Positions 1-11,118 of a DNA stretch of 64,000 nt are shown here, one piece after another. Positions within the stretch are counted from its first letter, which is position 1. Every line of letters starts with the position of its first letter. The notes under the pieces are model-generated. The model did no database searches. It was not told where the DNA came from and saw only the letters and a program-made list of their open reading frames with translations. The stretch covers positions 62,001 through 126,000 of the forward strand of contig NZ_FCOK02000013.1 of the NCBI RefSeq assembly GCF_001544555.2. Direction: 5' to 3'. The stretch comes from Caballeronia udeis (GTDB taxonomy: Bacteria > Pseudomonadota > Gammaproteobacteria > Burkholderiales > Burkholderiaceae). A program made the translations under genes and the position numbers.

Positions 1-2019
<2,019 letters not shown>

Positions 2020-2035
2020 ACGTCAGCCGGCGTGA

Positions 2036-2066
2036 GCCGGGTGTGGTGCTGAACACCACGCCCGGC
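2036..2066 (+). other. Intercistronic hairpin between kdpB and kdpC
   Basis: A 13-base-pair stem (one G-U wobble) starts GCCGGG and ends CCCGGC around a five-base CTGAA loop, between the kdpB stop and the kdpC start. There is no T-run after it, so it is not a standard terminator. An RNA-stability or processing element that tunes KdpC relative to KdpB is an inference. Confidence 0.5.
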
Positions 2067-2115
2067 AACTGCTGACACCCTGGCTCTTATCACAATCTAA
2101 TTGGGTTGAATCATC

Positions 2116-2697
2116 ATGAAAAACATCCTTCGTCCTGCGCTCGTGCTGTTCGCGGCATTGACCGTGGTGACCGGGCTGGTGTATCCGATCGTGGTCACCG
2201 CGGTCGCGCATGCCGCCTTTCCGAGCCAGGCAAACGGCAGCCTGATCGAGAAGAACGGCAAGCCGGTCGGCTCGGAGCTGCTCGGCCAGCAATTCGATGC
2301 ACCGGGCTATTTCTGGGGCCGCTTGTCGGCCACGTCGCCGAATCCGTATAACCCGCAAGGCTCGAGCGCTTCGAATCTTGGCCCGACGAATCCGGCGCTG
2401 GCGGATGAAGTGAAAGGACGCATCAGTGCGTTGCACGACGCGGACCCGACGAATACCGCGCCGATCCCGGTCGACCTCGTGACGTCGTCAGGCAGCGGAC
2501 TGGACCCCGAGATCAGCCCGGCTGCTGCTGCGTACCAGATCGATCGCGTTGCCAAGGCACGCAAGCTGTCGCACAACGACGTCGATGCGCTGGTTCAACG
2601 CGCAACGAAGGGCCGTCAGTTCGGCATTCTTGGCGAAGCGCGCGTGAACGTGCTGGAGCTGAACCTGGCGCTTGACGAACTCAAGCCCGCAAGCTGA
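2116..2697 (+). CDS. kdpC: Potassium-transporting ATPase subunit KdpC
   Basis: Small subunit of KdpFABC, 193 residues, which is the normal length. It has one N-terminal membrane helix (about residues 7-30) followed by a periplasmic domain with the family motifs [18 protein letters not shown] and NPALADEV, and [19 protein letters not shown]. KdpC stabilises the complex and promotes ATP binding by KdpB. The ATG at 2116 has only a weak ribosome-binding site. The stop codon TGA overlaps the kdpD start by one base (TGATG), so translation of pump and sensor is probably coupled. Confidence 0.96.
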   Translation: MKNILRPALVLFAALTVVTGLVYPIVVTAVAHAAFPSQANGSLIEKNGKPVGSELLGQQFDAPGYFWGRLSATSPNPYNPQGSSASNLGPTNPALADEVKGRISALHDADPTNTAPIPVDLVTSSGSGLDPEISPAAAAYQIDRVAKARKLSHNDVDALVQRATKGRQFGILGEARVNVLELNLALDELKPAS

Positions 2698-5489
2698 TGG
2701 ACCGTCCCGATCCCGACGAGCTGCTCGACAAGATCCAGCGTGACGAAGAGAAAAAGCAGCGTGGCAAGCTGAAGATTTTCTTCGGCGCATCGGCTGGTGT
2801 CGGGAAGACCTATGCCATGTTGCAAGCCGGGCACCGTCGCCGTGAGGAGGGTGTCGACACGGTTGTCGGGATTGTCGAGACCCATGGCCGCAAGGAGACG
2901 CTTGCGCTGCTCGAGGGGCTGGACTCCATACCGCTGACGCTTTACGAATACCGTAACCGCAAGCTGCCCGAGTTCGATCTCGACGCCGCGCTTGCGCGCA
3001 AGCCGCAACTGATTCTCGTCGACGAACTGGCGCACTCGAATGTGCAGGGCGCCCGTCACCTGAAACGGTGGCAGGACGTGTACGAACTGCTCGACGCCGG
3101 GATTGACGTGTACACCACCGTCAACGTTCAGCATCTCGAGAGCCTGAACGATATCGTCGGGCAGATCACGGGTATCCGCATATGGGAGACCGTACCGGAC
3201 CGCGTGTTCGATCTCGCCGATGAAGTCACGCTCGTGGACCTGCCGGCCGAAGAATTGCTCGACCGGTTGAGGGACGGAAAAGTTTATATGCCGCAGCAAG
3301 CGGCGAATGCGGTCAAGAATTTTTTCCGCAAGGGCAACCTGATTGCGTTGCGCGAACTCGCGCTGCGTCGAACGGCCGACCGCGTGGATGCGCAGATGCG
3401 CGAGTATCGCGCCGATCAGTCGATCAGCAGGATCTGGCAAGCCCGTGAGCGGCTGATCGCGTGTATTGGGCCGGGGCCCGAAAGCGCCACGCTGGTTCGT
3501 TCGGCCGCGCGACTTGCTGCCAGCCTAAAGGCGGATTGGCTGGCGGTCTATGTTGAAACGCCGAAGCTGCAGCGTCTGCCCGACGCATGGCGCAAGCGCA
3601 CGCTGGATGCGCTCAAGCTGGCGTCCGAGCTGGGCGCCGAGACCGTGACGCTTGACGGCGCGGATGCCGCCGCCACGCTGGTCGCGTACGCGCGCATGCG
3701 CAATGTGTCCAAGATCGTGGCGGGGGCGTCGGATGCCCCCGGCTGGCGGCGCCTCTTTGACCGGTCCGTCGCCGAAGCACTGGTGCACCATTCACACGAT
3801 ATCGATGTGACGCTGGTGGGCGTTAGAGCGGCAAAGGAAGGCCGGGAGCGCGATGCAAGCAACCCGGTGTTCGCCGCTGTCCGCAACGAAGCACGCTCCT
3901 CGCCCAACGCCTACTTTTACGCGACTGCAATTGGCGTCGCGATCACGGCGCTGGCGAGCCTGCTGTCGCGCCATATTGATCTCACGAATCTCGTGATGCT
4001 GTATCTGCTGGGCGTGGTCTTTGCCGCGGTTCGACTCGGACGCGGTCCCGGCGTACTGCTTTCGTTCGTGAGCGTCGCGGCGTTTGATTTCTTCTTTGTT
4101 CCGCCACAACTTTCCTTTTCCGTTTCGGACACGCAGTACCTGCTGACTTTCTTCGTGATGCTGCTGACCTCGCTCACGATCAGTCACCTGACATCGAACC
4201 TTCGGCGTCAGGCACAGGTAGCCTCGTTGCGCGAGCGGCGCACGGGCGCCATGTACGCGATGACGCGCGAACTGGGCGGCGCGCTGATGACCGAACAGAT
4301 CATCGAAATCGGCACGCGCCATGTAGGTGAGATCTTTCAGTCGAAGGTCGCCATCCTGCTGCCCGACAGTGGTGAGAAGATCCGGCAGAAAGTCGACGAT
4401 CCCAACCCGCAGTTCACGCTCGATGCCACCGATCTAGACCTCGATATCGCGCAATGGGTGTACGACCAGCAAAAACCTGCGGGGCGTGGCACGGACACAC
4501 TGCCGGCCAGCAACGCGCTGTATCTGCCGCTCAAGGCGCCCATGCGCACACGTGGTGTCCTGGCGCTCATCACGGCTCACGCAGCCGAGCTGGCGATCCC
4601 GGAACAGCAGCGCATGATCGACACGTTTGCTTCACAGATCGCGCTCGCGCTTGAGCGGGTCCACTACGTCGAGATTGCGCAGGATGCGTTGGTCAACATG
4701 GAGTCGGAGCGCATGCGCAACTCGCTCCTCTCGGCCATCTCGCACGACTTGCGCACGCCGTTGACATCTATTGTCGGATTCGCTTCGGTGCTGGAAGAGC
4801 AGCAGCGTGTTCACAACGGCACGACCGACAGCGCCCGAGAGCTGATTCACGCGATCCACGAGGAAGCACTGCGCATGAGCGGGCTTGTGACGAATCTGCT
4901 CGACATGGCCCGGCTCCAGGCGGGCAGCATCCGCCTGAACCGGCAATGGCTGATGCTGGAGGAAGTGGTCGGCGCGGCGCTGGCCGTCTGCCGCCGAACA
5001 CTTGCAGGGCACACGGTGCAGGTCCGGGTTCCACCCGATCTGCCGCTGATACAACTCGACGCAGTACTAATGGAACGACTGCTCGCCAACCTGTTCGAGA
5101 ACGCGGCCAAATACACACCGCGCGATTCGACGCTGTCCATTCACGCAGCGGTTGAACAGCAGTCGGGCGAACGCTACGTGAGGGTCTGTGTGGACGATAA
5201 CGGCCCAGGCCTCGCGCCGGGAATACAACAAACGCTCTTCGATAAATTCACGCGTGGGGAGAAGGAGTCCGCCAAGCCGGGGATCGGCCTTGGGCTGGCG
5301 ATCTGCCGGGCGATCGTGGAGGCGCATGGCGGGAAGATTGGCGCCGAGAACCGGGTGGACGGTCAGGGAAAGGTGCTGGGTGCGAGGTTCTGGTTCACGT
5401 TGCCGGCCGATCAGTCGCCGCCTTTCGAGGCGCTTCCCGACGAGAATGGCGACGGACCGGACGCTGCCGCGCATACGGATACGCCATGA
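2697..5489 (+). CDS. kdpD: Sensor histidine kinase KdpD
   Basis: Membrane sensor of potassium limitation or turgor that phosphorylates KdpE. The 930 residues show the standard order. The KdpD N-terminal domain carries a Walker A motif GASAGVGKT (about 30-37) and LILVDELAHSN. A universal-stress-like domain follows (about 250-375). Four closely spaced membrane helices lie at about 400-500, then a GAF-like region, then a HisKA domain with SHDLRTPL (His at about residue 683). The HATPase domain has NLFENAAKYTP, DNGPGLAP and GIGLGLAICR. It overlaps kdpC by one base and kdpE by four bases (ATGA), so kdpCDE form one translationally coupled unit. The length is close to E. coli KdpD (about 894). Confidence 0.97.
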   Translation: MDRPDPDELLDKIQRDEEKKQRGKLKIFFGASAGVGKTYAMLQAGHRRREEGVDTVVGIVETHGRKETLALLEGLDSIPLTLYEYRNRKLPEFDLDAALARKPQLILVDELAHSNVQGARHLKRWQDVYELLDAGIDVYTTVNVQHLESLNDIVGQITGIRIWETVPDRVFDLADEVTLVDLPAEELLDRLRDGKVYMPQQAANAVKNFFRKGNLIALRELALRRTADRVDAQMREYRADQSISRIWQARERLIACIGPGPESATLVRSAARLAASLKADWLAVYVETPKLQRLPDAWRKRTLDALKLASELGAETVTLDGADAAATLVAYARMRNVSKIVAGASDAPGWRRLFDRSVAEALVHHSHDIDVTLVGVRAAKEGRERDASNPVFAAVRNEARSSPNAYFYATAIGVAITALASLLSRHIDLTNLVMLYLLGVVFAAVRLGRGPGVLLSFVSVAAFDFFFVPPQLSFSVSDTQYLLTFFVMLLTSLTISHLTSNLRRQAQVASLRERRTGAMYAMTRELGGALMTEQIIEIGTRHVGEIFQSKVAILLPDSGEKIRQKVDDPNPQFTLDATDLDLDIAQWVYDQQKPAGRGTDTLPASNALYLPLKAPMRTRGVLALITAHAAELAIPEQQRMIDTFASQIALALERVHYVEIAQDALVNMESERMRNSLLSAISHDLRTPLTSIVGFASVLEEQQRVHNGTTDSARELIHAIHEEALRMSGLVTNLLDMARLQAGSIRLNRQWLMLEEVVGAALAVCRRTLAGHTVQVRVPPDLPLIQLDAVLMERLLANLFENAAKYTPRDSTLSIHAAVEQQSGERYVRVCVDDNGPGLAPGIQQTLFDKFTRGEKESAKPGIGLGLAICRAIVEAHGGKIGAENRVDGQGKVLGARFWFTLPADQSPPFEALPDENGDGPDAAAHTDTP

Positions 5490-6184
5490 GCGAGCCTACG
5501 TTGACCATTGTCGTCATAGAAGACGACAAGCAGATCCGCCGTTTTGTACGAAGCACGCTGGAAGCGCAGGGCATGACCGTGTTCGAAGCGGAAACCGGGC
5601 AGCAGGGTCTGCGTGAAGCGGCGTTTCGCCTGCCCGATCTCATTGTCATTGACCTTGGCTTGCCGGACACCGACGGTATCGATGTGATTCGTGAACTGCG
5701 TACCTGGACCGAACAACCCTTGATCGTGCTTTCGGCGCGTACTCACGAAGATGCCAAGGTTGCAGCGCTGGATGCAGGGGCGGACGACTATCTGACGAAG
5801 CCCTTTGGTGTGTCGGAGTTGCTCGCGCGCATTCGTGCGCAGCTACGGCGGCGCAACCGCGGCGGGCAGCAGGAAACACCGCAGGTACGGTTTGGCCCGG
5901 TCTCGGTGGATCTGTCGGAGAGGCGCGTGACCCGTGACGGTGAGGTGATTCATCTCACGCCCATCGAATACAGGCTGCTGACAACGCTGGTGCGCCACGC
6001 CGGGCGAGTCATCACGCATCAGCAATTGCTGCGCGAGGTCTGGGGGCCGGCTTATGTGGAGAACCAGCATTACCTGCGGGTTTATATGGGTCACCTTCGG
6101 CACAAGCTGGAACTTGATCCGGCTCAGCCGGTGCATATCCTGACCGAGACCGGAGTGGGGTACAGGCTTGTGGGTACGCAGTAG
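5486..6184 (+). CDS. kdpE: KDP operon response regulator KdpE
   Basis: OmpR-type response regulator that activates kdpFABC transcription when phosphorylated by KdpD. The receiver domain has the acidic pair EDD (12-14), the phospho-acceptor Asp in VIDLGLPD (about residue 56) and the conserved Lys in DDYLTKPF. A winged-helix DNA-binding domain (about 135-230) ends with GVGYRLV. It starts inside the kdpD stop (ATGA). It is the last gene of the operon; no clear T-tailed terminator was seen before the convergent small gene at 6243. Confidence 0.96.
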   Translation: MSEPTLTIVVIEDDKQIRRFVRSTLEAQGMTVFEAETGQQGLREAAFRLPDLIVIDLGLPDTDGIDVIRELRTWTEQPLIVLSARTHEDAKVAALDAGADDYLTKPFGVSELLARIRAQLRRRNRGGQQETPQVRFGPVSVDLSERRVTRDGEVIHLTPIEYRLLTTLVRHAGRVITHQQLLREVWGPAYVENQHYLRVYMGHLRHKLELDPAQPVHILTETGVGYRLVGTQ

Positions 6185-6242
6185 CCCTGGGTTCTATGGG
6201 TTGTTACCGTGAGCGTCTGATGGCAAGCGATGTAAATACCGC

Positions 6243-6464
6243 TTAAGGGAACAGCGCAAAGGGCAGTGTAGCCGCGATATAAACCGCGAGGCCAGTCCTA
6301 GGCAGACCTAACGTTATTGCGACTGCGGCAATCACGGTCCCGCCCAGCGATAACGCCAGCAGCGTTCGATGACGTGCCTGCCGTCCGGCAATGCTCGGGC
6401 GGGTGCTTTCGTGGTCCGGCTCATTTTGTCTGGGAGTGCGCTTCCAGAACGTCAGGGCGTGCAT
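6243..6464 (-). CDS. Small two-helix membrane protein, function unknown
   Basis: A 73-residue protein starting MHALTFWKRTPRQNEP, preceded by a good AAAGAGAG ribosome-binding site; the frame could extend to 6557, but that start lacks such a site. A polar, charged N-terminal third is followed by two hydrophobic stretches (about residues 38-55 and 58-72) with a short Arg-containing turn, so it probably sits in the inner membrane as a helical hairpin. It converges on kdpE. No family was recognised. Confidence 0.55.
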   Translation of the reverse strand: MHALTFWKRTPRQNEPDHESTRPSIAGRQARHRTLLALSLGGTVIAAVAITLGLPRTGLAVYIAATLPFALFP

Positions 6465-6672
6465 GTTTTCGACTCTCTTTATATAGACCTGAAGTGTCGT
6501 TCGTATCGCGCAACAACGGCGTTTAAATAGCCCGGGAGCGCGTATAGCTTTCATCAATTCGACGCTGGACGCTCACGTCTTGACGGGTTCTTGATACGCC
6601 ACGGCCGGCTTTTATCCCGATCGATACGCCGGGCGGCGTAGCCTTCCAGGACGCTAACAACAAAGGACCGTG

Positions 6673-7314
6673 ATGCATGAGAATCAGGCACCGACGGCAG
6701 GCTCACCCGGTCAATTCAGATGGCGGTCGTGCGCGAAACTCGCTGTCTGCGTATTGTCTTTCATGGCGGCAAATGCAGCCTATGCGACCGACGACGCCTC
6801 CGCGCCCAATGGTCGGCTAACCGCGGTCATCCAGTCTGCATCCGGCGAATCACCCGAGGTGGCGAACGTAGCGGCAGTGTTGTGGCAGCAGTTTCGAGTG
6901 GCTCGCTGGGAGGCAACGTTGATCGCGCAAGCAGTAATCAGCGCGGCTAACGAATATGCGATGTCACCCGCGCTGTTGCTCGCGGTGATTGCGACTGAGT
7001 CAGGGTTTGACCGGCAGGCGGTCAGTGTTGCCGGCGCGCAGGGGCTGATGCAGATCCTCCCGGCTGCGCATCCGCAGGTGATTGCATCGGGCAACGACCT
7101 GACTGAGCCCGCTGAGAACGTGCGCATAGGGTCTTCGATCCTGCGCGAGTATCTCGATGCGTCGGGTGGCGACCTGGGTGTCGCGCTCAAACGATACAGC
7201 GGCGGCGGCAAGGGATACGCCCAACGTGTGGCGTTTCGCATGCGGCAGTTCTCGGCCAGCCTGCACACGCCGCCGGACGATACGGTCAAGCCCGCGCTGG
7301 TCAGGGCGCCTTGA
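6673..7314 (+). CDS. Lytic transglycosylase (SLT-domain) precursor
   Basis: Exported peptidoglycan lyase of the Slt/MltC-like fold. The N-terminus has a positively charged stretch and a hydrophobic signal (about 15-40) ending in ANAAYA. The SLT core follows: SPALLLAVIATESGFDRQAVS with the probable catalytic Glu in ATESGF, then GAQGLMQILP, NVRIGSSILREYL and ALKRYSGG. The enzyme cuts the MurNAc-GlcNAc bond, forming 1,6-anhydro ends. The ATG at 6673 fits the AAAGGA site better than the GTG three bases earlier. It is monocistronic by spacing; its role in wall turnover or in assembling an envelope machine cannot be told from the context. Confidence 0.85.
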   Translation: MHENQAPTAGSPGQFRWRSCAKLAVCVLSFMAANAAYATDDASAPNGRLTAVIQSASGESPEVANVAAVLWQQFRVARWEATLIAQAVISAANEYAMSPALLLAVIATESGFDRQAVSVAGAQGLMQILPAAHPQVIASGNDLTEPAENVRIGSSILREYLDASGGDLGVALKRYSGGGKGYAQRVAFRMRQFSASLHTPPDDTVKPALVRAP

Positions 7315-7408
7315 CACAATTTTTACGCGGCGGGCTTGAAACTCTGCGCGCGTTTGACACGGCGTCTGCTGTAATGAAATGGTAGTGAATACTGAAACGG
7401 GGACGCTC

Positions 7409-7825
7409 ATGTTACGGGTACTCATACCGGTGATAAACAAGGAAGGCGCGCTTCAGGCCGCACGGCATGCCGCATTTCTTTATGCGGAGAACTGCGTGTC
7501 GGAAGTCGAGCTGATGGAAGTGCTCGAACCTCCGGACCAGGGAAGGGCCAGTGCGTTTCATTCCCGCGGCACGCTGCGCTTGCAGGAAAAACGTGCCATG
7601 CTGAGTGCGCTTGTTCAGACCCGGGCCATCCTGGACGATGCGGGAGTTCCGTATCACTGGTCGCGGGTGTACGGGCCCGTTGCCGGAACCATTGCAGCGC
7701 GCGCGGCTGAAAAACGCTCTGACGTTGTTCTGGTCGATGCCAGTCACCTGGGCTTTCTTACCCGATGGTGGGTGATGAACAGGTTGTGGCGAAGCATGCA
7801 AACACCGGTGACGATGGTTCACTAG
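7409..7825 (+). CDS. Universal stress protein (UspA family)
   Basis: Small cytoplasmic stress protein of about 138 residues. It starts MLRVLIPV, the usual first beta strand, and ends with the typical C-terminal pattern RSDVVLVDAS...GFLTRWWVMNRLWRSMQTPVTMVH. The classical ATP-binding G-x2-G-x9-G-(S/T) motif is not clean, so it may belong to the non-ATP-binding group. The ATG at 7409 has GGGGA upstream; an upstream in-frame ATG at 7379 has no such site. It stands alone between a transglycosylase and a membrane hypothetical. Confidence 0.8.
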   Translation: MLRVLIPVINKEGALQAARHAAFLYAENCVSEVELMEVLEPPDQGRASAFHSRGTLRLQEKRAMLSALVQTRAILDDAGVPYHWSRVYGPVAGTIAARAAEKRSDVVLVDASHLGFLTRWWVMNRLWRSMQTPVTMVH

Positions 7826-7883
7826 ATAAGCACGGCAATCAACGAGCTAACATTTACCAGCGTTCAGTCAAGAGTACACAATC

Positions 7884-8228
7884 GTGTTAAAGCTTCATAC
7901 GGCCATGCGGATCAGGGGCGTGGCAAAGGTGGTGTGCGTCGCCATCGTGGCGAACCAGGTGCTTACTACTGCGTTTGCTTATGCGGTGCAGCAGCTGGAC
8001 CCAGGCGCGCCAGGCATTATCACGACTATCTTCAGTTTCCTCACATGCGGTCTGGTGAGCATCTGGCTGCAGTCAGATGCGCGGCGGGCGTATTTGCTGG
8101 CGCGTGAGAAGGGCTGCATTACCCCCGTGGACAAGACCAACCCCGCGCTCAAGATTGCGCCCGATTGCCCGAAGTTGTGGCTGGTGGTTTTGCACATCGA
8201 GATGAATCCGGCCGCGGTGGGGCTTTAA
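7884..8228 (+). CDS. Conserved-looking membrane protein, function unknown
   Basis: A 114-residue protein with a probable GTG start (AAGAG upstream); an ATG eight codons in is the alternative. Two hydrophobic segments (about 15-36 and 43-63) are followed by a basic stretch SDARRAYLLAREKG and a less hydrophobic tail. The pattern suggests an inner-membrane protein with a cytoplasmic C-terminus. No family was recognised and the neighbours give no functional hint. Confidence 0.5.
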   Translation: MLKLHTAMRIRGVAKVVCVAIVANQVLTTAFAYAVQQLDPGAPGIITTIFSFLTCGLVSIWLQSDARRAYLLAREKGCITPVDKTNPALKIAPDCPKLWLVVLHIEMNPAAVGL

Positions 8229-8486
8229 GCGGCTTGCCTAACAGAACCTGCTCCGGGCAAGCGCAAATCATCTTCCAGGCGGCAACTCGAATCCGACCTT
8301 GACCCGCGACATGACGAGTCGTCCGCGCAGACCTGAACCGGTCATTGACTCCTGGCGCGCTTGGCAAAATAGCTTGCCGGCGAGTCGCCCAATACGCTCG
8401 CCCGGACTCCCTTCAGACAGTCGCGTTTTCCCCTAGTACTTGAAGGTTGACTAAGAACCGCGAGGGCACCAAACTTCTTCTTATTG

Positions 8487-8503
8487 TGTGATCACAGGTC
8501 ACA
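8487..8503. promoter_or_regulatory. Putative GntR operator upstream of the BKACE operon
   Basis: The 297-base gap 8229-8525 contains no gene. Near its end is a perfect palindrome TGTGATCACA (8487-8496), followed by GGTCACA, which repeats the TCACA half. It lies 30 bases before the GntR start, next to the ribosome-binding site AAGGAG. Autoregulation by the following FCD-type GntR protein is an inference from position and symmetry. Confidence 0.5.
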
Positions 8504-8525
8504 TATATCGTAAGGAGTTGTTTAA

Positions 8526-9230
8526 TTGACGACACGTGAAACAAGCGCGGATGCGCTGCCGCTCGAGCTGGTGGCGCGCGAGACCATGGCGGGCCGCGTC
8601 TACGCCCAGTTGCGCGAGGCGATCATGACGGGGCGTTTTGCGCCCGGGCAGGCGCTGAGTTTGCGCGGGGTGGCCGAAGCAGTGGGTTCATCGACCATGC
8701 CGGTGCGCGCTGCGCTGACAAGGCTGCAGGCCGAGGGTGCGTTGATCGACGGGCCGGGCCGCGCGCTGATGGTGCCGCCCATGACGCTGGACCTGCTCGA
8801 AGAACTGCGCGACGTGCGAATCGCGCTTGAAGGCTGCGTCGCGAAACGGGCGGCCTCGCGGATGACGAAGGACCACTTGAACGCGCTGCAAGCTGTGTTC
8901 GACACCATGGATGCCCACGTGGAAGCCGGCGATGTACCCGCGTACCTGCGCAGTAATTTCGAATTCCACATAGCAATCTACACGCATGGCGCGAGCGACC
9001 TGACGCTCGCCACGATCCAGAATCTGTGGATGCGCATTGGTCCGTTCCTGAACCTCGTGGCGCCGGACATCCCGCATATGAGGTTGTCCATGGCGGCGCA
9101 TCGAAAGATTGTCGATGCTCTCTGGAAGGGAGACGGTGAAGGCGCGCGGGCGGGCATTGAGGAGGATATCGGCGGCGCCGCTGCGGACCTGCGCGAACGC
9201 TTGCAGAGCAGGGAAGCGGCCAGGGCCTGA
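8526..9230 (+). CDS. GntR-family transcriptional regulator, FadR/FCD type
   Basis: Winged-helix regulator of 234 residues. The N-terminal HTH (about 20-85) shows the GntR pattern VYAQLREAIMTGRFAPGQALSLRGVAEAVGSSTMPVRAAL. An all-helical FCD ligand-binding domain follows, with metal-ligand-type residues in RSNFEFHIAIY and MAAHRKIVDAL. Such proteins usually repress a catabolic operon until an organic acid binds. It starts with TTG after a strong AAGGAG site. It is the first gene of a nine-gene collinear block and most likely controls it through the palindrome just upstream. Confidence 0.9.
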   Translation: MTTRETSADALPLELVARETMAGRVYAQLREAIMTGRFAPGQALSLRGVAEAVGSSTMPVRAALTRLQAEGALIDGPGRALMVPPMTLDLLEELRDVRIALEGCVAKRAASRMTKDHLNALQAVFDTMDAHVEAGDVPAYLRSNFEFHIAIYTHGASDLTLATIQNLWMRIGPFLNLVAPDIPHMRLSMAAHRKIVDALWKGDGEGARAGIEEDIGGAAADLRERLQSREAARA

Positions 9231-9288
9231 GCTTGACCTGGATCCTGTAAGCCGCACCAGCCGCACCAGAAAAACGATGGAGACAAGC

Positions 9289-10095
9289 ATGGCCGTTCTG
9301 CAGATGTTGAAACCGCGCGCGGGGTTGCGTGTGCTGGTCACGGGGGGCGCGTCGGGTATTGGTCTGGTAATCGCGCGCGCTTTCGTGGACGCCGGGTCGC
9401 GCGTGCATGTCTGCGACTCGAGTCAGCAAGCCATCGACGCGCTCAACGAAGCCGAGCAAAGCGCCGAGATGAACGCGATCACCTCGACGCTCGCGGACGT
9501 GTCGGACCGCGCGGCGGTCGACCGCGTTTTCGTCGATGTGAACGAGCAGCTTGGCGGCCTCGACGTGTTGATCAATAACGCGGGCATCGCGGGTCCGACG
9601 GGTGGTATCGACGAAATGGAGACGGGTGACTGGGAACAGACCATTGATGTGAATCTCAATGCTCAGTTCTACTTCGCACGTCGTGCGGTGCCGCTGCTGC
9701 GCCAGGCGCGCGACGGCGGGTCGATCATTGCGTTGTCATCGGTGGCGGGGCGGCTTGGATACGCGTACCGCACGCCGTATTCAGCTACCAAATGGGCGGT
9801 TGTTGGCCTGACGAAGAGCCTCGCCATTGAGCTGGGACCGGACAACATTCGCGTCAATGCGATCCAGCCGGGGATTGTGAAGGGGCCGCGGATTGAACGG
9901 GTGATTGCCGCCCGCGCGGAACAGTTGGGTCTTTCCTACGAGCAGATGGAGAAAGAGTATCTCTCGAAAATTTCTCTGCGGCACATGACCACGCCGGAAG
10001 AAGTCGCGGCGACCGCGCTGTTCCTGTGCTCGCCGGGAGGCAGCGGCATCTCGGGGCAGGCGATCTCGGTGTGCGGCAATGTGGAAGTGCTCTGA
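9289..10095 (+). CDS. Short-chain dehydrogenase/reductase (SDR), classical type
   Basis: NAD(P)-dependent oxidoreductase of about 268 residues. Rossmann motif TGGASGIG is near the N-terminus, NNAG follows, and the catalytic Ser...Tyr-x3-Lys is SSVAGRLGYAYRTPYSATK. An acidic residue in VHVCDSS after the second strand favours NAD over NADP. ATG at 9289 is preceded by GGAG at the proper distance, which excludes longer upstream starts. In context (sugar ABC transporter, lactonase, 3-hydroxyacid dehydrogenase) it may oxidise a sugar, polyol or hydroxy acid at the start of the pathway; the substrate is not known. Confidence 0.9.
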   Translation: MAVLQMLKPRAGLRVLVTGGASGIGLVIARAFVDAGSRVHVCDSSQQAIDALNEAEQSAEMNAITSTLADVSDRAAVDRVFVDVNEQLGGLDVLINNAGIAGPTGGIDEMETGDWEQTIDVNLNAQFYFARRAVPLLRQARDGGSIIALSSVAGRLGYAYRTPYSATKWAVVGLTKSLAIELGPDNIRVNAIQPGIVKGPRIERVIAARAEQLGLSYEQMEKEYLSKISLRHMTTPEEVAATALFLCSPGGSGISGQAISVCGNVEVL

Positions 10096-10126
10096 ACGCT
10101 TTTCTTTCCCGACGAGGGCTTGAAGC

Positions 10127-11068
10127 ATGGCAACCAGTCGTAACAAACGTAAAGTCATTATTACCTGTGCACCGACCGGTGCGATCCATACTCCGTCGAT
10201 GTCGCCGTATCTGCCGGTCACGCCGCAGGAGATAGGCGACGCGGCGCTTGCCGCCGCCCGGGAAGGCGCGGCAATCCTGCACCTCCATGCACGTGATCCC
10301 AACGACGGCCGGCCCACGCAAGACCCCGCCGTGTTCCAGCAATTCCTGCCGCGTATCAAGGCGGAAACCGATGCGGTGATCAACATCACGACCGGCGGCA
10401 GTCCGCACATGACGGTGGAGGAGCGGTTAAAGCCCGCTCACCATTTCAAGCCGGAAGTGGCGTCGCTGAACATGGGCTCCATGAATTTCGGCCTTTATCC
10501 CATGCTCGACCGCTTCAAGGAGTTCAAGCACGACTGGGAGCGCCAGCATCTGGCGAACAGCCGCGACTTGATCTTCAAGAACACGTTCAAGGACATTGAA
10601 TACATCCTCACGTCATGCGGCGCGAACGGTACGCGTTTCGAGTATGAGTGTTATGACATTTCGCACTTATACAACCTGGCGCATTTCGTTGACCGCGGAC
10701 TCGCGAAACCGCCGTTCTTCGTGCAAAGCGTGTTCGGCCTGCTTGGAGGCATCGGGCCGCATCCGGAAGACCTGATGCACATGCGCCGTACCGCCGACCG
10801 CCTGTTCGGAAGCGACTATGTCTGGTCGATCCTTGGGGCCGGGCGCAACCAGATTCCGCTCGCGACGCTTGGCGTGGCGCAGGGATCGAACGCGCGGGTC
10901 GGGCTGGAGGATTCACTGTGGATCGAAGCGGGCAAGCTGGCTGAATCGAGCGCTGCTCAGGTCGTGAAGATTCGCCAGGTAATAGAAGGCCTTTCGCTCG
11001 ATATTGCGACCCCGGACGAAGCGCGCGCCCTGCTCGGACTCAAGGGTGCGGCCAACACGAACTTTTAA
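10127..11068 (+). CDS. Beta-keto acid cleavage enzyme (BKACE, DUF849 family)
   Basis: 313-residue TIM-barrel enzyme of the family typified by Kce. Family chemistry: a beta-keto acid plus acetyl-CoA gives acetoacetate (or a derivative) plus the CoA thioester of the remaining chain. Visible family marks are the start KVIITCAPTGAIHTP, the zinc-binding HLHAR (two His), INITTGGSP, SLNMGSMNFG, FFVQSVFGLLGGIG, and the C-terminal GSNARVGLEDSLW with the probable third metal ligand Glu. It sits between an SDR and a metallo-hydrolase and upstream of a sugar ABC transporter. That is not the lysine or carnitine setting of the studied members, so its substrate is probably a polyhydroxylated 3-keto acid (inference). 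Confidence 0.93.
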   Translation: MATSRNKRKVIITCAPTGAIHTPSMSPYLPVTPQEIGDAALAAAREGAAILHLHARDPNDGRPTQDPAVFQQFLPRIKAETDAVINITTGGSPHMTVEERLKPAHHFKPEVASLNMGSMNFGLYPMLDRFKEFKHDWERQHLANSRDLIFKNTFKDIEYILTSCGANGTRFEYECYDISHLYNLAHFVDRGLAKPPFFVQSVFGLLGGIGPHPEDLMHMRRTADRLFGSDYVWSILGAGRNQIPLATLGVAQGSNARVGLEDSLWIEAGKLAESSAAQVVKIRQVIEGLSLDIATPDEARALLGLKGAANTNF

Positions 11069-11118
11069 TACCGCTGCCTCGGGCGCACGTTCTTCAACTC
11101 TTGACGATGGAGACTATC

